Position numbers and translations under genes: made by a program. A stretch of DNA of 52,297 nt from Candidatus Andersenbacteria bacterium RIFCSPHIGHO2_02_FULL_46_16. GTDB taxonomy: Bacteria; Patescibacteriota; Andersenbacteria; UBA10190. Shown here one piece after another: positions 7,770 through 18,160 of the stretch. Each line of letters begins with the position of its first letter. Positions within the stretch are counted from its first letter, which is position 1. The stretch spans positions 713-53,009 of the forward strand of contig MHHQ01000011.1 in NCBI GenBank assembly GCA_001817065.1, read 5' to 3'. Below the pieces are notes generated by a model. It saw only the letters and a list, made by a program, of their open reading frames with translations. It was not told the DNA's origin and ran no database searches.

Positions 7770-9961
7770 TTACTATCCTGATACGGTCTTTCCTCGCCGT
7801 CAACCAAGTCACCTTCGTCCCTTGTTCCCACCGTTTCCTCTTCCATCGTCTCGTTTTCGCTACTCGCCTCCATCAACACCGATCTTGGCTTATTACCCTC
7901 CGCCACCCCAATCACTTGCTTATCTTCCAGCATATCCAGCAGCCTAGCCGCTCTGGCATATCCAATACTTAACCGCCGCTGTAGCAAACTTGCGCTAGCC
8001 TTACCAGCCTGCTGTACTAATTTTTTTGCTTCCTCAAACAGTGGATCATCAGCCCGACCCCCCTGGCTTCCTCCACTCCCGACCCCACGCACGACTGATG
8101 TAATCGATGCATCATATTCCGGATCACCGGACGCCTTAATCACATCCACTACATTCCTCACTTCTTCCTCTGAAACAAACCCTCCCTGAATACGAACCGG
8201 CCGCGCTCTGTCTCCTGCTAAATACAACATATCCCCGCGTCCTACCAGTTTTTCTGCTCCTGCCATATCTAATATCGTCCTGGAATCTACCTGTGAGGCT
8301 ACCGTAAACGCCACCCGCGAAGAAACGTTAGCCTTGATTAGACCGGTCAACACATTCACGGACGGTCGCTGCGTCGCCAACACCAGATGTATGCCAACCG
8401 CCCGAGCCATTTGGCTCAATCGTACAATCGGCCCTTCCACTTCGCGCGCATGTTTGACCATTAAATCGGCCAACTCATCAATCACAATTACTATATAAGG
8501 TTTTGCCTCTGTGGGATTATTTAAATTAAAAGAGGGTAAATTTCGCGAACCAGAATCCTCCAGTAAACGATACCTTATCTCCATCTCCTCGATCGCCCAC
8601 TTCAAAGCATTTATCGTTTTTTCTGTATCAACAATTACGGGTGACAATAAGTGTGGGATTCCATTATATGGCGTTAGTTCCACTCTTTTCGGGTCTACTA
8701 AAATCAGTTTCAGCGCCTCTGGCGAATTTCTAAACAGCCAAGAAATCAATAGCGAATGAATGCAGACTGATTTACCTGATCCAGTTGCTCCCGCAATCAA
8801 TAAATGAGGTAATCTGGCCAGCGACTCCACCACCACTTTACCAGACACATCTAGCCCCATAGGAAAAGCCAGGGGTGTTTCCGCCTCTTTGAATTCATGT
8901 GATGTTAATAGGCCTCTCAGCCGCACTAGTGAAGGTGCTTTGTTAGGTATTTCTATTCCCACTAAATTGGTATTGGGTATCGGTGCCTCTATCCGGATGG
9001 GGTGTGCCGCCAGAGATAACGCTAAATCATTTTGCAGCGCTGTTATTCGCGACAGCTTTATACCTTCCTCAGGTCGCAATGTGAATTGTGTTACCGTTGG
9101 CCCTACGTTTGTCCCGCCCATGTCCACGCTTATCCCGAAATTCTCTAACGTTCTCTTAATCGCTTCCTTAATACTTCTCTCATCGTCCCTACCTAACTTG
9201 GCTGCTGTCGAAGATTCCTGTAAATACTGCAATATAGCCGGTCGGTAGCGACGTCCCAAGCTCTTTTTAACTAAAGCCTTATCACCTGCCTCAGAACTTT
9301 CACTAGCCACGATTTCCTCGACTACCGGTGCCCTGAGCACTGGGTTCACCCTGAACCTGGGAGTTCTTTCCGCCGCCTCCTCACCCACCTCTTCTTGACT
9401 GTCTCCTGCCCACGTTCCGGTTATTCGTTCCCAAATCTCAGTTGGGGATAAACGAAAGGTCAATATTAAACCAATAAAAAATGCACCCAAAAATATTATT
9501 GCCGCACCTGCAGACGACAGTGCTTGACTTAAGGGAAAACTCAGCAGAAAACCAACAAATCCACCCCCGCGGCCATCATAAGCCGCCTGCAAGACATCAT
9601 CATCCGACACGCCCCACGTGTGCAACAATCCCAAAAAACCAAGTAAAGCCAATGCTAAACCAATTACTCGCAATTTTTCTAGTGCCACCCATTGTGGCCA
9701 AATTAAATATCCTCCCAGTACTATCAAACTAACCGGCACTGCATACCCCAACCACCCAAACAGCATCACAAAAATCTTTTGCACACCTTCACCAAGCGGA
9801 CCAGCCATATCTACTAGACTCAGCAGCGCAATTAAAGCTATTACTAACAATATAATACCCACTACCGCTTTTTTTGCATACGGTGTTAACCACCCTGCTT
9901 CTACTGACACACTGGCCGCTCTCCGTCGTTTTCTCTTTCTCGCAAAAGGATTTAATTGCAT
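7763..9961 (-). CDS. ftsK: DNA translocase FtsK
   Basis: FtsK pumps DNA through the division septum and coordinates chromosome segregation with cell division. The 732-residue protein has a Lys/Arg-rich N-terminus and about four membrane spans in the first 190 residues. A short linker follows, then the alpha/beta motor with Walker A (AGATGSGKS) and Walker B (IVIVIDELADLM), and a C-terminal winged-helix gamma domain (QRRLSIGYARAARLLDMLE) that reads orienting DNA sequences. I choose the ATG at 9961 over a GTG five codons earlier. The linker is short, so it resembles SpoIIIE more than E. coli FtsK. Confidence 0.96.
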   Translation of the reverse strand: MQLNPFARKRKRRRAASVSVEAGWLTPYAKKAVVGIILLVIALIALLSLVDMAGPLGEGVQKIFVMLFGWLGYAVPVSLIVLGGYLIWPQWVALEKLRVIGLALALLGFLGLLHTWGVSDDDVLQAAYDGRGGGFVGFLLSFPLSQALSSAGAAIIFLGAFFIGLILTFRLSPTEIWERITGTWAGDSQEEVGEEAAERTPRFRVNPVLRAPVVEEIVASESSEAGDKALVKKSLGRRYRPAILQYLQESSTAAKLGRDDERSIKEAIKRTLENFGISVDMGGTNVGPTVTQFTLRPEEGIKLSRITALQNDLALSLAAHPIRIEAPIPNTNLVGIEIPNKAPSLVRLRGLLTSHEFKEAETPLAFPMGLDVSGKVVVESLARLPHLLIAGATGSGKSVCIHSLLISWLFRNSPEALKLILVDPKRVELTPYNGIPHLLSPVIVDTEKTINALKWAIEEMEIRYRLLEDSGSRNLPSFNLNNPTEAKPYIVIVIDELADLMVKHAREVEGPIVRLSQMARAVGIHLVLATQRPSVNVLTGLIKANVSSRVAFTVASQVDSRTILDMAGAEKLVGRGDMLYLAGDRARPVRIQGGFVSEEEVRNVVDVIKASGDPEYDASITSVVRGVGSGGSQGGRADDPLFEEAKKLVQQAGKASASLLQRRLSIGYARAARLLDMLEDKQVIGVAEGNKPRSVLMEASSENETMEEETVGTRDEGDLVDGEERPYQDSKW

Positions 9962-10179
9962 AAATAAAATAGCCACAATGAATAATAAATCACCATTTCA
10001 CACCACCAGACTCACTCAATCATGGGTTAAGTATACATCTTACCCCAACTGTGTTCGAGCTAGTAGTTAAAGACTGTTAAGCTCCTGATAAATTTATTTG
10101 TCTTACCCTATCAGTCGTGAATTTACGGCCCACGCATCCGAAAAAACCCTGCTCTGCCGATATTTTACCCGCATGCAGC

Positions 10180-10219
10180 CCCGCCACCGGCGGGGTGGTT
10201 TTCTGCGCAGTGGGATAAA
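10180..10219 (+). repeat. 40-bp hairpin repeat, copy 1
   Basis: The unit begins with a perfect 7-bp GC hairpin (CCCCGCC-ACC-GGCGGGG, 10179-10195), then GGTTTTCTGCGCAGTGGGATAAA. Bases 25703-25742 repeat it with one mismatch. The T-run after the hairpin looks terminator-like, but only on the plus strand, where no gene runs into this site. The rest of the 9962-10300 gap between rpoC and ftsK shows no gene. Confidence 0.7.
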
Positions 10220-10300
10220 AAGACGTTTGTTAATACCGTCCCATTATCTACGTTTTTATCTCGTAGCTACCCAACCTACCCCATCACCAAGCTCGTCGGT

Positions 10301-13300
10301 CTATTCAATTTGATCCCGCTTATTCTCTATCTCCGCCACTGAATCCGCCTGGGCTCCTGCAACCCGGCTATCTTCATATCCTGTTCCTACCGGAATCAAA
10401 CGGCCGATGATGACATTCTCTTTTAGTCCTTCCAGATTGTCCGCCCGTCCTGTTACTGCTGCATCAATCATTACCCGTGCCGTTTCCATGAACGACGCTG
10501 CTGCCAAGAAGCTTCGTGTTGTCAGAGACACCTTGGTAATACCTAGCAACAACCTCTCACCCACTGCCAACTTCTTGCCTTCCGCTTCTGCTTTCTTATT
10601 AGCTGCCAAGTATTCTGCCAACTCGACTATCCGCCCAGACAATAACTCTGTATCACCCGACTCATGCACTCTCACCCGGCTCATCATCTGTCGCACAATA
10701 ATCTCTAAATGCTTATCATTGATCGTCTCCCCTTGAATGGCATACACCTGCTGCACTTCTTTTAAGATGTATTGCTGGACTGCCCGAACACCGGCCACCG
10801 TAAATAGCTCCTGGACGTTTATATGCCCTTCGGTCAGTTGCTCACCAGCCGAGACTTCTTCGCCATCTTTAACATTCAAGGTGGTATTGCTAGGCACCGT
10901 ATATTCCCTGACGTCCTTATCCTTAGTACGACCTCTGATGGTCAATTTGTCTTCACTCAAATTTAACGTTCCGTTAAATGGAGCCTTAGTTTTCTCGCCA
11001 TGCACATTCGTGAACAAGATCTCTCCATCCTTAACCGCTGCGCCACCCTTAATCCCCTTAACTAATTTTGCTCCTCTAATATCAAAGCTGCGCGTAATTG
11101 CACCCTTTGAGGTTACCGTTAACGTAATCTCATCTTTTTCATGTCGGATCTTTACCACCCCATCAATACTGCTCATCATCGCCTCACCTTTTGGTATCCG
11201 GGCTTCGAACAACTCTTCCACTCGAGGCAACCCTTGTGTAATATCGCTGCCACCAACACCTCCAGAATGAAAAGTTCTCATCGTCAACTGTGTTCCTGGC
11301 TCACCAATTGATTGGGCTGCTACGACGCCAACCGGTTGTCCAATTTCCACTACTTCATTGCGACCTAAATCCCAACCATAGCATTGTCGGCAAATACCGT
11401 CTGGTGCCTTACAAGTCACAACTGATCGAATGGTGACTTCTCGCACCCCTAACTGGTCAATTACTTCCGCTTCCGCTCGGCCTAATGAAGTCCCTCGCTG
11501 AAACACTACTTCGTCTGTTTTAGGATGACGCATCGGAGCCGCTAATACACGTCCCATTACCCTGGCTCCTAGTGTTGTGCCAATCTCCTCACTATCCGCT
11601 GCTGTCAGCACTCCACCTTCAGTGTCTTGGCAGTCATCATCATGCACCACTACGTCCTGCGCCACGTTTACTAACCGTCGTGTCAAATAACCAGCCGTCG
11701 CTGTTCTAAGAGCTGTATCAGCCATACCTTTTCTCGTACCGTGCGTTGACAAGAAGTATTCCAAAGCCGAGAAACCTTCTTTAAAACTACTTTTAATTGG
11801 CACTTCAACTACCTCACCTGTTGGTCCCGCCACCGTGCCTTTCATTCCCATCATCTGCATGACCTGTGTCCAAGAACCGCGCGCCCCAGAATTGACTAGC
11901 TGATAAACAGTCCCGTTATTATCCAAAGTTTTTTCGCCCAGCTTATTCATCTGTTCACGCACCTCTTCCCAAACCGCCACGGTCATTCTGTACCTTTCTT
12001 CATTGGTTAACAGACCATTTTTATACTGATCACTAATTGTGTCTACTTTGCTCTGCGCTATACTCAATATCGAATTTTTCTCTACCGGCACTATCAAATC
12101 ATTCATACCCCATGACAGACCACTGCGTGTCGCAAAACGAAAACCTAAACTTTTTAACCGATCCAAGAAAGAGGCTGTCACCGCCTGACCATGCTGCCCC
12201 AATACTCGGCCAATAATTTTCTTTAGCTTCGACTTATCCAATGTCTCATTAATAAAATCAAAGCCTTTAGGCAATACCTCGTAAAAAGCCACACGTCCAA
12301 TCGTCGTTTCAATCATTTCCCGCGGTTTTTCCGGATTAGGTAAATGGATGCTGGCATTAATAGCCACATACTCCATTTCATAAGCCATCAAAGCCTCCGC
12401 AAATGACGAAAATACCTTACCCTCACCAACCACACCCTTTTTCGCCTTAGTGATATAGTAAATACCCAAGACAATATCTTGTGTTGCTGATGTAGCCGGC
12501 TGGCCATCAGCCGGTTTCAATAAATTATGGCTCGATAACATAATCTCATCCGCCTCATATCTGGCCTTATCCGACAAAGGTACATGTACTGCCATTTGGT
12601 CACCATCAAAGTCCGCGTTAAACGGTGTTGTCACCATCGGATGAATTTGAATCGCCTTACCTTCAATCAGAACCGGTTGAAAGGCCTGTATACCTAAACG
12701 ATGTAGTGTCGGGGCTCTGTTCAATAATACTTTGTGCGAGCTAGTTACATCTTCTAATGAATCCCATACTTCCGGTACGCCTTGCTCTATTAATCGTGAA
12801 GCAGACCGTATGTTATGCGCCAGCTCTCTTTTAATCAATTCGTGAATAACAAATGGCTTAAACAGTTCCAAGGCCATTAACTTCGGCAAGCCACACTGGT
12901 GCAATTCTAATTCCGGTCCTACCACAATTACGGATCGACCGGAGTAATCAACTCTTTTTCCTAACAAATTCTGCCGGAACCGGCCTTGCTTACCCTTCAA
13001 CATGTCCGCTAGCGACTTCAACTGTCGGCGCTGCCCCGTCACACTAGTAGTCGTCGATCCACGTCTGGCCGCATTATCAATAAGCGCATCAACTGCTTCT
13101 TGTAACATCCTCTTTTCATTACGCGTAATAACCTCCGGTGCGCCTAGTTCTAGCAACCGGCGTAAACGATTATTCCGATTAATTACTCGCCGATATAAAT
13201 CATTCAAGTCCGAAGCAGCGAATCGTCCCCCGTCCAACTGAACCATTGGCCGTAAATCAGGCGGTATCACTGGCAAGACCGTCAAAAACATCCATTCTGG

Positions 13301-14173
13301 TCTAATTCCAGCTTTCTGTAATGAGCGTACTAATGACAATCGGCGTGATATTTTCTTCCGTTTAGCAGCTGATGCCTCCTCCAATTCGCTCATAAAATTG
13401 GTCGCCACTTTTTCCATGTCCATCGCTTCAAATATTGAGCGGATAGCTTCAGATCCAATACCCGCTTTAAATACATGGCCAAACTTCAACGACAACTCAC
13501 GATACTCCACCTCCGAAATAATCTGGTAAGGCTTCAAATCTTTTAAGCTGCTTTCCGCTTTATTAATAGCAGCGTTTAACTTATCAGTTTCTTCTTTTTC
13601 CTGTTTGATCAGCTGCTCTTTTTTCTTAACATTGCCTTTTTCTACCGCTGATCGCAGTTGCTTATAACCTTTTTTCAACGCTGTGCGTTTTGAGTTCCCC
13701 TCGCTGTCTAACCGTGCCAATACTTCCTTCCTAGCTGCCTCATCCACATCCGTCACTATATATGACGCAAAGTATATTACTTTCTCCAGTTGGCTGACGT
13801 TAATATCCAGCAACAAACCCATCTTCGACGGCACCCCTCGTAAAAACCAGATATGTGACACCGGCGTAGCCAATTTAATATGAGCCATTCGTTCTCGCCG
13901 AACAATGGCCCGCGTTACTTCCACACCACACTTATCGCAAATGATTCCCTTATAGCGTATCCGTCTGTATTTGCCGCAATAACACTCCCAGTCTTTTGTC
14001 GGACCAAAGATTCTTTCGTCGAACAAACCATCCTTTTCTGGTTTCTGCGTCCGATAATTTATTGTCTCTGGTTTTGTTACCTCACCGTGTGACCAATCCA
14101 GGATCTTTTCCGGTGATGCTAATGTCAACCTAACAGCGTCAAAATCTGCGATGGCTTTTACTTCGTCTCTCAT
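10301..14173 (-). CDS. rpoC: RNA polymerase subunit beta'
   Basis: The 1290-residue subunit completes the polymerase active centre. The N-terminal zinc site (CYCGKYRRIRYKGIICDKCGVE, spaced Cys pairs) is followed by the rudder and lid region (RFRQNLLGKRVDYSGRSVI), the catalytic NADFDGDQMAVH near residue 521 with three Mg-binding Asp, and the trigger loop region (MRTFHSGGVGG). A second zinc site (CKAPDGICRQCYG) is also present. The length is on the compact side, without large lineage insertions. It follows rpoB after a 6-base gap, in the universal order. No SD motif. No clear terminator is visible downstream. Confidence 0.98.
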   Translation of the reverse strand: MRDEVKAIADFDAVRLTLASPEKILDWSHGEVTKPETINYRTQKPEKDGLFDERIFGPTKDWECYCGKYRRIRYKGIICDKCGVEVTRAIVRRERMAHIKLATPVSHIWFLRGVPSKMGLLLDINVSQLEKVIYFASYIVTDVDEAARKEVLARLDSEGNSKRTALKKGYKQLRSAVEKGNVKKKEQLIKQEKEETDKLNAAINKAESSLKDLKPYQIISEVEYRELSLKFGHVFKAGIGSEAIRSIFEAMDMEKVATNFMSELEEASAAKRKKISRRLSLVRSLQKAGIRPEWMFLTVLPVIPPDLRPMVQLDGGRFAASDLNDLYRRVINRNNRLRRLLELGAPEVITRNEKRMLQEAVDALIDNAARRGSTTTSVTGQRRQLKSLADMLKGKQGRFRQNLLGKRVDYSGRSVIVVGPELELHQCGLPKLMALELFKPFVIHELIKRELAHNIRSASRLIEQGVPEVWDSLEDVTSSHKVLLNRAPTLHRLGIQAFQPVLIEGKAIQIHPMVTTPFNADFDGDQMAVHVPLSDKARYEADEIMLSSHNLLKPADGQPATSATQDIVLGIYYITKAKKGVVGEGKVFSSFAEALMAYEMEYVAINASIHLPNPEKPREMIETTIGRVAFYEVLPKGFDFINETLDKSKLKKIIGRVLGQHGQAVTASFLDRLKSLGFRFATRSGLSWGMNDLIVPVEKNSILSIAQSKVDTISDQYKNGLLTNEERYRMTVAVWEEVREQMNKLGEKTLDNNGTVYQLVNSGARGSWTQVMQMMGMKGTVAGPTGEVVEVPIKSSFKEGFSALEYFLSTHGTRKGMADTALRTATAGYLTRRLVNVAQDVVVHDDDCQDTEGGVLTAADSEEIGTTLGARVMGRVLAAPMRHPKTDEVVFQRGTSLGRAEAEVIDQLGVREVTIRSVVTCKAPDGICRQCYGWDLGRNEVVEIGQPVGVVAAQSIGEPGTQLTMRTFHSGGVGGSDITQGLPRVEELFEARIPKGEAMMSSIDGVVKIRHEKDEITLTVTSKGAITRSFDIRGAKLVKGIKGGAAVKDGEILFTNVHGEKTKAPFNGTLNLSEDKLTIRGRTKDKDVREYTVPSNTTLNVKDGEEVSAGEQLTEGHINVQELFTVAGVRAVQQYILKEVQQVYAIQGETINDKHLEIIVRQMMSRVRVHESGDTELLSGRIVELAEYLAANKKAEAEGKKLAVGERLLLGITKVSLTTRSFLAAASFMETARVMIDAAVTGRADNLEGLKENVIIGRLIPVGTGYEDSRVAGAQADSVAEIENKRDQIE

Positions 14174-14179
14174 AGTAAA

Positions 14180-17100
14180 TTATCTTATCTTAATTTCTCT
14201 ACCTTTATCCGCTGCCGCCTCGATAGCCACACCGGTCTCTCCGGCTTCCTCGGCTTTTTGTTCTATCGCTCCCCCTAGCAATTCAACGTCCAGAGCTAAT
14301 CCTTTCAACTCCTTCACTAACACGTCAAATGCTGCTGGTATTCGTGGGGGCTGAATTGATGTTCCCTTCACAATCGACTCGTAAGTCTTGCTTCGGCCTG
14401 GTACGTCATCAGATTTAATCGTCAACATCTCCTGCAAACTGTAAGCCGCCCCATATGCTTCCAATGCCCAAACTTCCATTTCACCAAAACGCTGTCCGCC
14501 AAACTGTGCTTTTCCTCCTAGCGGCTGCTGTGTCACGAGAGAGTACGGTCCGGTACTGCGCATATGAATTTTTTCATCAACTAGATGATGTAGCTTCAAG
14601 ACGTACATCATTCCCACCGTTACCCGATGATCAAATTTCTGTCCTGATAGTCCATCATACAAATCAACTTTGCCGTCTTCCGGTAATCCCACCGCCTTTA
14701 GTTCCTCTTTAATTTCCTTCTCAGTTACTCCGGCAAATGGCGGTGTAGCAACATAATAATTTTGTTTTACAGCCGCAATACCCAAATGTGTTTCCAATAT
14801 CTGACCAATATTCATCCGGCTCGCCACTCCCATGGGATTTAATACCACATCAACCGGCGTACCATCCTCTAAGTAAGGCATGTCCTCAATCGGTCTAATT
14901 TCAGAAATAACGCCTTTATTACCATGCCGTCCAGCTAACTTGTCTCCTACTTGCAGCTTCCGCATCGTCGCTACACTAACTTGCACTTGCTGTAAAACTC
15001 CACTTGGCAATTTGTCTCCTTCTTCCCGAGAAAACGTCTTAACGTCTACTATTTTACCCATCTCGCCATGCTGCAAATACAAAGAGGTATCTTTTACATC
15101 CTTAGCCTTCTCACCGAAAATAGCCCGCAGTAAACGCTCTTCTGCCGTCAAATCAGTCTCTCCTTTATTCGTCACTTTACCGACTAATATATCGCCCGAT
15201 CTTACTTCTGCCCCGATCCGTACAATTCCTTCCGCACTCAAATTACGCAGTTTCTCTTCGCTGACATTCGGTATATCGCGGGTAATTACTTCAGGCCCTA
15301 GTTTTGTATCTCGCACATCAACCAAAAAGTCTTCCACGTGTACAGAAGTGTACATATTGTCTTTTACTACTCTTTCCGATACCACCATCGCGTCTTCAAA
15401 GTTTCCTCCGTACCACGGGATGAAAGCCACCAGCACGTTCTGTCCCAAAGCAACCTCACCTTGTTCAGTGGCTGATCCGTCTGCTAATAAGTCTCCCTTT
15501 TTCACTTTCTGTCCTTTGTCTACCAATGGCCGCTGCGTCATTGCCGTCGAATGGTTGCTTCTTTGGAATTGCTGCAGACGATGAATTTCCTTTTCCTCTT
15601 CCTTACCTGCTACCACAATATGCTGGGCATCAACTTCGGTAACTTCTCCGTCTAGTCCGCTCACAATCGTCTGGCCTGAATCTTTAGCGGCCCTGGCTTC
15701 CAAGCCTGTCCCTACCAATGGCGCACGAGGCACTACCGATGGGACTGCCTGACGTTGCATATTCGAACCCATTAAGGCTCTCTGCGCATCATCATGCTCA
15801 ATAAACGGAATCAAACCAGCTGCAATACTCACGATCTGCGCGGTAGAAACGTCCATGTAATCGATTTCATTTACCGTTACCTCCGAGAATTCTCCAGCCC
15901 GGCGCGCTTCTACTTTTTCACTTTTGAAACGGCCATCGCTATCCAACAACTCTCCAGCTTGAGCAATAACGTGTTTTTCTTCATTATAGGCATCCAAGTA
16001 TTCAATCTCTTTAGTCGCTCGACCATTTGCTACCTTTCGATAAGGTGTCTCGAGAAAACCATACTCATTCAGTCGTGAATACAATGCCATGTGGCCAACC
16101 AAGCCAATGTTAGGACCCTCTGGTGACTGAATCGGACAAATGCGGCCATAATGAGATCGATGTACGTCACGTACTTCAAACCCTGCCCGATGTCTATCTA
16201 GTCCACCTGGTCCCATCGCACTCATCCGGCGCTTATGTTCCACTTCTGACAAGGGATTAGTCTGATCCATAAACTGCGACAACTGCGAACTAGTAAAAAA
16301 CTCTTTCACAGCCGCAATAATGGGTCTAGCATTTACCAGTTGGGATGGCGTGACTTTTTCCAAATCCAGAGTACTCATCCGATCCTTGGCAATCCTTTCC
16401 ATCCGCATCAAACCAACACGAAATTTATTCTGAATCAACTCGCCTACCGGCCTCACCCGGCGATTCCCCAAGTGGTCAATATCATCGGCCACCTCTTGCG
16501 TAATATCCAACCGAATCACTTCTCTTATCACCGCTATTAAATCCTCCACCTTGAATACGCGGTTGTCCTGGTCTTTTGGCACATTCATTCCCAACCGCTG
16601 ATTCATGCGATATCTGCCGACTGCGCCAAAATCATACCGGTCAAAACGAAAAAACATGTCCTGCACCATCTGTCTGGCATTGTCTGCCGTAGCCATATCA
16701 CCAGGCCTCAACCGCTTATATACCTCTTTTAATCCTTCCGCTTGATTATTCGCCGCATCTTTCGCTAGAGTTGCATCGACATATTTCATTACTTCCTCTA
16801 AAGTAACCTTCTCGCTTTTCAGTTCTTGTGCCCATCCGCTAAATAATTCTCTTAATTTGTCATCCGTTGCGACACCCATCGCTCGCAGTAAACTGGTTAC
16901 CGCTACTTTCCTTTTGCGGTCTATGCGGACATAGACAGCTCCGTCAGCAGCTGTTTCCAATTCCAACCAAGCACCTCGATTAGGAATAATTTTAGCACCG
17001 TACCAATTTCTGCCCTTGTTAAAATTTGAATTAAAAAATACCCCAGGTGAACGAATCAGCTGGGCTACTACCACACGCTCCACCCCATTAATAACAAAAG

Positions 17101-17455
17101 TTGCCCGGTTCGTCATAACCGGAAATTCACCCAAATAAACTTCTTGTTCTTTAACTTCGCCAGTCTTCTTATTAACTAAACGGACCGCACTGCGAATTGG
17201 CGCCTCAAACGTGGCGTTGCGGTCTCTCGCTGTCTCTTCCGTATGTTTTGGCGTATCAAGATAATGGTCTAGAAAATACAATTCAAGATTCCCGGCATAG
17301 TCCACAATCGGAGATATCTCTTTAAATAACTCCCCTAACCCCTCTTCAATAAACCACTTATAAGAATCAAGACTCGTGCTCAATAAATGCGGCGGCTCTA
17401 CCACGCCTGCCGAATATTCCGAAAAAGTTTTTCTCTGTCTAACCTCGTTTGACAC
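14180..17455 (-). CDS. rpoB: RNA polymerase subunit beta
   Basis: The 1091-residue subunit contains the rifampicin-pocket region ([22 protein letters not shown], then [16 protein letters not shown]), the conserved [21 protein letters not shown], and the C-terminal [26 protein letters not shown]. In the rifampicin pocket, [10 protein letters not shown] and [12 protein letters not shown] match the sensitive consensus where readable. The start is a GTG; the first residues ([13 protein letters not shown]) lead straight into the family sequence. It heads the rpoB-rpoC transcript; no rplJ/rplL is adjacent. Confidence 0.98.
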   Translation of the reverse strand: MSNEVRQRKTFSEYSAGVVEPPHLLSTSLDSYKWFIEEGLGELFKEISPIVDYAGNLELYFLDHYLDTPKHTEETARDRNATFEAPIRSAVRLVNKKTGEVKEQEVYLGEFPVMTNRATFVINGVERVVVAQLIRSPGVFFNSNFNKGRNWYGAKIIPNRGAWLELETAADGAVYVRIDRKRKVAVTSLLRAMGVATDDKLRELFSGWAQELKSEKVTLEEVMKYVDATLAKDAANNQAEGLKEVYKRLRPGDMATADNARQMVQDMFFRFDRYDFGAVGRYRMNQRLGMNVPKDQDNRVFKVEDLIAVIREVIRLDITQEVADDIDHLGNRRVRPVGELIQNKFRVGLMRMERIAKDRMSTLDLEKVTPSQLVNARPIIAAVKEFFTSSQLSQFMDQTNPLSEVEHKRRMSAMGPGGLDRHRAGFEVRDVHRSHYGRICPIQSPEGPNIGLVGHMALYSRLNEYGFLETPYRKVANGRATKEIEYLDAYNEEKHVIAQAGELLDSDGRFKSEKVEARRAGEFSEVTVNEIDYMDVSTAQIVSIAAGLIPFIEHDDAQRALMGSNMQRQAVPSVVPRAPLVGTGLEARAAKDSGQTIVSGLDGEVTEVDAQHIVVAGKEEEKEIHRLQQFQRSNHSTAMTQRPLVDKGQKVKKGDLLADGSATEQGEVALGQNVLVAFIPWYGGNFEDAMVVSERVVKDNMYTSVHVEDFLVDVRDTKLGPEVITRDIPNVSEEKLRNLSAEGIVRIGAEVRSGDILVGKVTNKGETDLTAEERLLRAIFGEKAKDVKDTSLYLQHGEMGKIVDVKTFSREEGDKLPSGVLQQVQVSVATMRKLQVGDKLAGRHGNKGVISEIRPIEDMPYLEDGTPVDVVLNPMGVASRMNIGQILETHLGIAAVKQNYYVATPPFAGVTEKEIKEELKAVGLPEDGKVDLYDGLSGQKFDHRVTVGMMYVLKLHHLVDEKIHMRSTGPYSLVTQQPLGGKAQFGGQRFGEMEVWALEAYGAAYSLQEMLTIKSDDVPGRSKTYESIVKGTSIQPPRIPAAFDVLVKELKGLALDVELLGGAIEQKAEEAGETGVAIEAAADKGREIKIR

Positions 17456-17484
17456 AATCAGTTTTTTGTTAACTAGTTATTTAA

Positions 17485-17534
17485 AAACCTGAACAAAAAT
17501 ACTTTTCTCCACTATAAATCCGCAACACTATACT
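17485..17534. promoter_or_regulatory. Divergent promoters between rpoB and a small gene
   Basis: Minus strand: TTGCGG, an 18-bp spacer and TATTTT, reading toward rpoB. Plus strand: TATACT (17529-17534), reading toward the small gene. The two overlap, so expression of the two directions may compete. Hexamers other than TATACT are only fair matches. Confidence 0.45.
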
Positions 17535-17541
17535 AGTGCCT

Positions 17542-17742
17542 GTGGAAAAGTCTAAGTTTCTAAACCCACAGGTTGTGCATGATATTTTAGACCCAACAGA
17601 GCGTTTTTTATATGCTCTGCGCACCTGCTGTGGTCTAGATATAAAATTGATCTACACACAGATCAGTCCTCTGAAAAACGTAAAATTAAGTATAGAGCAA
17701 TCTTTGCCCATGCGTCAAGTATCTTTGACAAAACAGTTCTAA
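17542..17742 (+). CDS. Possible small protein (66 aa) divergent from rpoB
   Basis: Family not recognised. The reading frame opens at a GTG placed exactly where the TATACT promoter would start transcription, which would make it leaderless; an earlier GTG at 17536 lies upstream of that point. The predicted product (NPQVVHDILDPTERFLYALRT onward) has a plausible soluble composition with two adjacent Cys and no membrane span. The DNA also contains several short hairpins (CCTGTGG...CCACAGG; AGAGC...GCTCT; TGATCT...AGATCA), so a structured small RNA is a fair alternative. It ends 10 bases before the tsaB stop on the other strand. Confidence 0.4.
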   Translation: MEKSKFLNPQVVHDILDPTERFLYALRTCCGLDIKLIYTQISPLKNVKLSIEQSLPMRQVSLTKQF

Positions 17743-17752
17743 TCTATCTTTA

Positions 17753-18160
17753 CTAAACCTTCTTCCCTCCCTCAGCGTTTGCTTTTCCCCAGCCAAGATC
17801 ACGATACATAATTTTTATCGCAGTTACCGCAGGCTTATTGCCAGCCTGTTGTACCAAGTCCTCCTCGTCTTCACCCGTAATACTAACCAGCTCCGCCCCA
17901 TTAGCCAAACTCATTATCGATGCCGCAACAACACCCACGCGTAAAAAAGACGAGCGCAACCCAGGACCGCTATGTACTGCTATCCGATCTATGTCTTCAA
18001 CCGCCACATGGCTATCAGCTAACAAATCTTCTATTGTCGCAATTAATTTCAAACCCGCCTTAACTTCTACCAACCAGCTTTTCCGTCCGATCATTTTATT
18101 CTCCTTATATAAGCTCATGTACGATTTTTCTCCAGCCGTATTTATTATTAGCAAGATCAT
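17753..18160 (-). CDS. tsaB: TsaB-like tRNA t6A biosynthesis protein (short form)
   Basis: TsaB is the inactive ASKHA-fold partner that stabilises TsaD in making N6-threonylcarbamoyladenosine at tRNA position 37. The family signature is visible: MILLIINTAGEKSYMSLY at the start, then IDRIAVHSGPGLRSSFLRVGV with the G-P-G-SFT/R-like loop. The product is about 135 residues against roughly 220 in E. coli, so most of the C-terminal lobe is missing; short forms seem common in reduced genomes. The ATG overlaps the murE stop (ATGA), so translation is coupled. TsaD and TsaE are not in the window. Confidence 0.8.
   Translation of the reverse strand: MILLIINTAGEKSYMSLYKENKMIGRKSWLVEVKAGLKLIATIEDLLADSHVAVEDIDRIAVHSGPGLRSSFLRVGVVAASIMSLANGAELVSITGEDEEDLVQQAGNKPAVTAIKIMYRDLGWGKANAEGGKKV

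Noticed and set aside
10098-10313. 71-codon frame between ftsK and rpoC
   Set aside because: It runs across the 40-bp repeat into the rpoC 3' end on the opposite strand and has no protein-like features.
14880-15584. Long plus-strand frames opposite rpoB and rpoC
   Set aside because: They are antisense shadows of highly conserved coding sequence and show no family signatures.
17536-17742. Structured RNA such as 6S RNA at the rpoB divergent region
   Set aside because: Hairpins exist, but I could not build the long central-bubble helix of 6S RNA nor find RNase P, tmRNA or SRP RNA signatures; left as an open alternative only.
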